Shown here: positions 6,909 through 9,575 of the stretch, piece after piece
Numbering within the stretch: position 1 is the stretch's first letter
Layout: each line of letters begins with the position of its first letter
NCBI GenBank assembly: GCA_955652625.1
Contig: CATPBM010000160.1
Span: forward strand, 1-9,575
Source: an uncultured Steroidobacteraceae bacterium
GTDB lineage: Bacteria > Pseudomonadota > Gammaproteobacteria > Steroidobacterales > Steroidobacteraceae
Length of the DNA: 9,575 nt
Direction: 5' to 3'
The notes under the pieces: model-generated
Database searches by the model: none
Told to the model about the DNA's origin: nothing
What the model saw: only the letters and a program-made list of their open reading frames with translations
Program-made: the position numbers and the translations under genes

Positions 6909-8766
6909 AGGCAGCTCCGGCGAGGGAGGCAGGTTCAGGAGTGGCGAGGGGGATCATTAGGTGCAGGGAGGCGCCACGTCCGGGGCCCTCGCTCGCGGCC
7001 CAGATCCGTCCGCCCAGCGCGTTGATGGCGTTGGCGCACCAGTGCAACCCGATTCCGTGGTTGGTTTCGGGCGACTTGGTCGAGAATCCCTTTTCGAACA
7101 CCCGCTCGAGGTTCTGCGCGGGGATGCCGACGCCGTCGTCGTTGCACTGCAAGTGCAGCTGCTGACGGTCCGCCTCGCGCACGATCTCGGCGCTGACGCG
7201 CAGCACGCCGCGCTCCTTGCCTGCATCGCGGACCGCGTCCGCCGCGTTGATGATCAGGTTCTGCAGGATCAGCCGCAGCACGGTGCGTGCGAGGCGCACC
7301 ACCCCGAGTCTGCGCACAGTGTCGTCGGTGTCGATCCGCAGGCGCGCACGGCAGGAGTCAGGGACAATCTCGAGGGACTGGGCCACGAGCTCGGTCAGGC
7401 GCACCGGCTCGATCACGTGCTCGTTGCGCGCCGAGCGCATCTGCTCGGCGAGCGCGGTCTGAATGACGCTCGCCTGGCGCGTGACCACTGCCACATCCTC
7501 GCGCGCGCATTTGACGGTGAGCACGAGCTCCCGGCACGCGAGACGCAGGAATTCCTGCAGGTCCGCGGTGCGCTCGGGGGCGGCGGTCCCCTGCTGCAGC
7601 TCCGCCACCGCCTGCTCGGCGTCCTCGGCCGGCACCGCCCGAAGCCGCTCTGCCAGGTGCGCGAGCCGCACGCCGATTGGCGTCATGGCGTTGCCGAGAT
7701 TGTGCAGGACTCCCTTGGCGAGCTCCGCAAATCCGGCCTGAAAGGATTGATCCACGAGCTGGGTGCGCGATTGCGCCACCCGTCCCACCATGCGATCGAA
7801 TTCGCGCGCCAGCACGCCGATCTCATCAGCACGCTGGAGATCGAGACGCGTCGTCAGGTCCCTGTCCTCGCCGACCGCCACCGCGTGGCGCGTGACCACG
7901 GCGAGCGGAGTCAGGATCATGCGGTTCAGCACAATCACCAGGAGGAGCAGGACGATGACCGCCGCCGCGATCAGGCAGGCGGACGCATAGGTGACGGCCA
8001 CTTGGCCGCGCATCGTGATTTCTCGCGGCACCGCTACCCGCAGCGTCCCGATCGGCCGCCCGTAGACATCATTGATGGCACGGTAGACGCGCGTGACTGC
8101 AGCGGCTGACTCGAGGCGCTCCGCGGCAGCGCCGGGTGCCGCGTCGAGCAGGGCGAAATCCGTCTGGGCCTGCGCGGCGATGCGCTGGATCTCGGAACGC
8201 TCCAGCAGCCTCCCCATGATCACCATGCCGCGGCACGGTCCGCGGCCGTAACCATCCAGCACCGGCGCACCCGTCAGCATGAGCACGCCGCGGTTGGTGC
8301 GCAGCAGCCCCCTGGTCGGACGACCCTCACGCAGATTCGCCCGCCACGGGAAATTCGCGGGCAGCTCTTTGCGGGCGGTAAGGTCCAGGCCCAGTGGGCG
8401 GTCGGTATTTAAGTCCAGATCAGTCGCCAGTGCGAACCGGCCGTCCACATCGACGATGAGGACGACGTTGACGGCCAGCTGCTTGATCGCGACGTTGTTT
8501 ATGTTGGTCTTGATGAACGCTATATCGTGATCCTGCACGAACTGGTACGTGTCGGACCAGTTGCCCCAATCCGCGGCCAACACGGCGACGCGGTCCACGG
8601 CCAGATCGAGCGCGTAGTTGATGCGCCGCATGGCGGTGCGCGCGTCCGCGCGCTCCAGCTCCGCGAAGCTTGGCATGACGACGCGCCGCTCGACGAGGGT
8701 CTCGGCCAGGCAGAGGATCACGAATATGCCGGCCATCAGCGCAATCAGTTTAGGGCGAATCTTCAC
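6907..8766 (-). CDS. CHASE4-HAMP sensor histidine kinase
   Basis: Inner-membrane sensor kinase of 619 residues, the likely partner of the next gene. Order: membrane helix 1 (about 7-25); periplasmic CHASE4-type domain (about 55-205) with the signature ADWGNWSDTYQF (65-76); helix 2 (about 258-281); HAMP (about 282-334, TPLAVVTRHAVAVGEDRDLTTRL...DEIGVLAREFDRM); a DHp region with the atypical H-box GVLHNLGN, phospho-acceptor His355; and a HATPase_c domain with N-box Asn507 (NLIINAADA), G1 DDGVGI (543-548), F-box VFEKGFSTK (556-564) and G2 HGIGLH (570-575). H-boxes of the HN-x-GN kind occur in sensor kinases outside the classical HisKA type. His355 to Asn507 is 152 residues, longer than about 104 in EnvZ. 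The start is GTG; an in-frame TAG at 8776-8778 rules out earlier starts, and no ribosome binding site stands at normal distance. The ligand is unknown. It is probably expressed with the regulator 9 nt downstream. Confidence 0.95.
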   Translation of the reverse strand: MKIRPKLIALMAGIFVILCLAETLVERRVVMPSFAELERADARTAMRRINYALDLAVDRVAVLAADWGNWSDTYQFVQDHDIAFIKTNINNVAIKQLAVNVVLIVDVDGRFALATDLDLNTDRPLGLDLTARKELPANFPWRANLREGRPTRGLLRTNRGVLMLTGAPVLDGYGRGPCRGMVIMGRLLERSEIQRIAAQAQTDFALLDAAPGAAAERLESAAAVTRVYRAINDVYGRPIGTLRVAVPREITMRGQVAVTYASACLIAAAVIVLLLLVIVLNRMILTPLAVVTRHAVAVGEDRDLTTRLDLQRADEIGVLAREFDRMVGRVAQSRTQLVDQSFQAGFAELAKGVLHNLGNAMTPIGVRLAHLAERLRAVPAEDAEQAVAELQQGTAAPERTADLQEFLRLACRELVLTVKCAREDVAVVTRQASVIQTALAEQMRSARNEHVIEPVRLTELVAQSLEIVPDSCRARLRIDTDDTVRRLGVVRLARTVLRLILQNLIINAADAVRDAGKERGVLRVSAEIVREADRQQLHLQCNDDGVGIPAQNLERVFEKGFSTKSPETNHGIGLHWCANAINALGGRIWAASEGPGRGASLHLMIPLATPEPASLAGAA

Positions 8767-8777
8767 CGGATTAAGCT

Positions 8778-8791
8778 AGGTGGTAACACCT
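8778..8791 (-). repeat. Small hairpin covering the only ribosome-binding-like sequence of the kinase gene
   Basis: AGGTG-N4-CACCT, 5-bp arms, lies 11 nt before the kinase GTG. On the minus strand the only purine-rich ribosome-binding-like stretch (AAAGG) runs into its left arm, 22 nt or more from the start codon. If folded in the mRNA it could hide that stretch or bring it closer to the start. Short stems like this also occur by chance. Confidence 0.25.
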
Positions 8792-8851
8792 TTCTCTTCG
8801 TGTCCGGGCCTCTCAGATTCGGCCGCTGCGAGCAGAGCGCTTCGTGCAGGA

Positions 8852-8867
8852 AGTGACGGGCGTCACA
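8852..8867. promoter_or_regulatory. CRP/Clp-type binding site upstream of the kinase operon
   Basis: On the minus strand this reads TGTGA-CGCCCG-TCACT, nine of ten matches to the CRP-family consensus TGTGA-N6-TCACA. Its inner part GTGACG-CC-CGTCAC is symmetric. The centre is about 93 nt before the kinase GTG, a reasonable place for an activator site in the 219-nt gap 8767-8985, which otherwise holds no gene. I could not place a convincing -10/-35 pair downstream of it. It is the best candidate for the main control of the kinase-regulator operon, but the assignment is an inference. Confidence 0.45.
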
Positions 8868-8933
8868 CAAGTCCGGCGCATTGAGGGCCCGGATTGGCGC
8901 TCACGTGCAGGCCTGCGGCGCGTCGTGTGACGC
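8860..8933. repeat. Perfect 9-bp inverted repeat GCGTCACAC / GTGTGACGC
   Basis: GCGTCACAC (8860-8868) and GTGTGACGC (8925-8933) are exact reverse complements with 56 nt between them. The left arm overlaps the CRP-like site. With GTGACG at 8853-8858 the gap carries three copies of the GTGACG core. They may be spaced binding sites for one regulator (looping or cooperative binding) or arms of a large RNA fold. Confidence 0.45.
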
Positions 8934-8937
8934 AGGC
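8911..8937 (-). terminator. Hairpin downstream of the SnoaL-like gene, possible terminator
   Basis: GCCTGCG (8911-8917) pairs with CGCAGGC (8931-8937) over a 13-nt loop, about 49 nt past the SnoaL-like stop codon. Part of the loop and right arm can instead form GCGTC-GTGT-GACGC (8920-8933), and GCAGGCCTGC (8907-8916) is itself a palindrome, so competing folds exist. No T-run follows, so intrinsic termination is not proven. Confidence 0.3.
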
Positions 8938-8985
8938 ACGCAGAGGGCTCGGCAAAGGTTGCGGAGCTAATCGATCCTGAGTGGT

Positions 8986-9450
8986 TTACGTCAGCTGCTT
9001 TCTGAGCGTCGCGATATCCACGACGCTCCATTCTTCGACGATCCGCCCGGAGGCAAAGCGAAAGAAGGTCATTCCTTCGATGCCGACCCGATCGCCCTTA
9101 CCGGGCATGCCGCCCTCGGCCACGGTGTTCGTGCCCACCGCATTCCAGTGCACGGCGACCAGGTCCCCGTCGGCAACCGTACGCTCGACCGTCACCTTCA
9201 GGTCCGGCATTGCGGCCCGCCAGGCCTTGGTCGACGCGTTGTCCTGCTCCAGGGTGTAGTTGGCCGAGGCGCCGTGCGCTACGAAGTTAGGACCGTAAAT
9301 CTCATCGAGCCGCTCAAAACGCCCTTGCGCCATGTTTTCGAGGAACACGCGCTTTGCGGTGCGGACATTGTCCGCCGCGCCAGCGCCGGCGACCTGAGAG
9401 ACCGAGACGCACAGGGCACACGTCAGCAGCACGATAGAGGTGAACCGCAT
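8986..9450 (-). CDS. Exported SnoaL-like (NTF2-fold) protein
   Basis: A 154-residue protein of the SnoaL-like/ester-cyclase group within the NTF2-like fold; its substrate and reaction are unknown. The start is the ATG at 9448-9450, because it gives a clean signal peptide: basic MRF, a hydrophobic core up to about residue 20, then small residues with likely cleavage after AGAGA near residue 25. The open frame upstream of this ATG is a basic, low-complexity stretch overlapping the previous gene and is unlikely to be coding. The mature part has the family layout: helix KRVFLENMAQGRFERLDEIY, FVAHG, AMPDLKVTVERTVADGDLVAVHW, and the closing strand FFRFASGRIVEEWSVVD before a final helix. The signal peptide points to a periplasmic location, unlike cytoplasmic polyketide cyclases. 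It lies 16 nt after the end of the upstream gene, so cotranscription is possible. No strong ribosome binding site is visible (GGAA about 12 nt upstream). Confidence 0.85.
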   Translation of the reverse strand: MRFTSIVLLTCALCVSVSQVAGAGAADNVRTAKRVFLENMAQGRFERLDEIYGPNFVAHGASANYTLEQDNASTKAWRAAMPDLKVTVERTVADGDLVAVHWNAVGTNTVAEGGMPGKGDRVGIEGMTFFRFASGRIVEEWSVVDIATLRKQLT

Positions 9451-9466
9451 GGAGTGCGCGTTCCGG

Positions 9467-9575
9467 TCAGGTTGGGAACTTGCTGAAGATCGCGTCCACG
9501 GCAGCGTTGATCTTTTTCTGCGCGTCTGCTCCCACAGAGTTCTCGAGATTCTCATCGACAGAGGCATGCCAGAGC
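9467..9575 (-). CDS. C-terminal end of a DUF4136-like protein (5' part beyond window)
   Basis: Only the last 35 codons lie in the window, ending in TGA at 9467-9469. The frame reads LWHASVDENLEN at the edge and ends KKINAAVDAIFSKFPT. An (L/I)W strand, a polar stretch, then KKIN-AV-IF-FP helix is how DUF4136 proteins, often lipoproteins of Pseudomonadota, usually end. That label rests on pattern memory of a short tail and is tentative. It is in the same direction as the SnoaL-like gene, 16 nt upstream of its start. Confidence 0.55.
   Translation of the reverse strand, partial: LWHASVDENLENSVGADAQKKINAAVDAIFSKFPT

Noticed and set aside
6961..8109. A 382-codon plus-strand open frame opposite the kinase
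   Set aside because: The kinase on the minus strand has a full set of motifs; the plus frame shows only shadow composition.
8813..9031. A 72-codon minus-strand frame between the SnoaL-like gene and the kinase
   Set aside because: It overlaps the end of the SnoaL-like gene, has low-complexity Arg/Ser/Thr composition, and covers the dyad-rich region that looks regulatory.
9451..9567. An N-terminal extension of 39 residues for the SnoaL-like protein
   Set aside because: It overlaps the coding end of the upstream gene, is basic and low-complexity, and would bury the clear signal peptide beginning at the ATG at 9448-9450.
1..9575. Mobile element, CRISPR array, toxin-antitoxin or phage-defence system
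   Set aside because: No transposase, terminal repeats, direct-repeat array, integrase, small toxin pair or defence-type gene is visible. The genes are ordinary signalling, metabolic and transport families in one direction.

Overview
The window comes from a GC-rich bacterium (roughly two thirds GC by eye). The best guess is a Pseudomonadota member, probably a gammaproteobacterium. The reasons are close E. coli-like YbhG/YbhF and GlcF sequences, CHASE4 and GGDEF-EAL signalling, and a CRP/Clp-type dyad; the genus cannot be fixed from this. Every gene I can support lies on the minus strand, so transcription runs from high to low coordinates. Long plus-strand frames opposite these genes look like high-GC shadows.

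In transcription order the layout is as follows. The 3' tail of a DUF4136-like gene (9467-9575) is followed after 16 nt by a small exported SnoaL/NTF2-fold protein (8986-9450). A 219-nt gap (8767-8985) holds no gene but has several dyads, including a CRP-like site. Next comes a tight two-gene signalling operon: a CHASE4-HAMP sensor histidine kinase (6907-8766), then 9 nt later a response regulator with REC-GGDEF-EAL domains (4987-6897) that should both make and break cyclic di-GMP. A 120-nt gap with hairpins, an inverted repeat and a candidate -10 box precedes glcF, the iron-sulfur subunit of glycolate oxidase (3631-4866). It has no glcD or glcE beside it and is followed closely by an APC-family amino acid permease (2307-3614). 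After another 120-nt gap comes a ybhG-ybhF efflux operon: a HlyD-type membrane fusion protein (1173-2186) and a double-ATPase ABC subunit (1-1160) cut off by the left edge. Permease genes like ybhS and ybhR are expected beyond that edge.

Working hypothesis: the sensor kinase reads a periplasmic cue through CHASE4 and phosphorylates the REC domain, shifting c-di-GMP turnover. The efflux operon exports small molecules. The glcF/permease pair is metabolic (glycolate oxidation and amino acid movement). Nothing in the sequence ties these three modules together beyond shared orientation. No tRNA, rRNA, insertion sequence, CRISPR array or phage gene is visible. I see no strong case for an entirely new system. 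The most interesting points are matched extensions in the kinase DHp region and the REC domain, an orphan glcF, and the dyad-rich promoter region upstream of the kinase.
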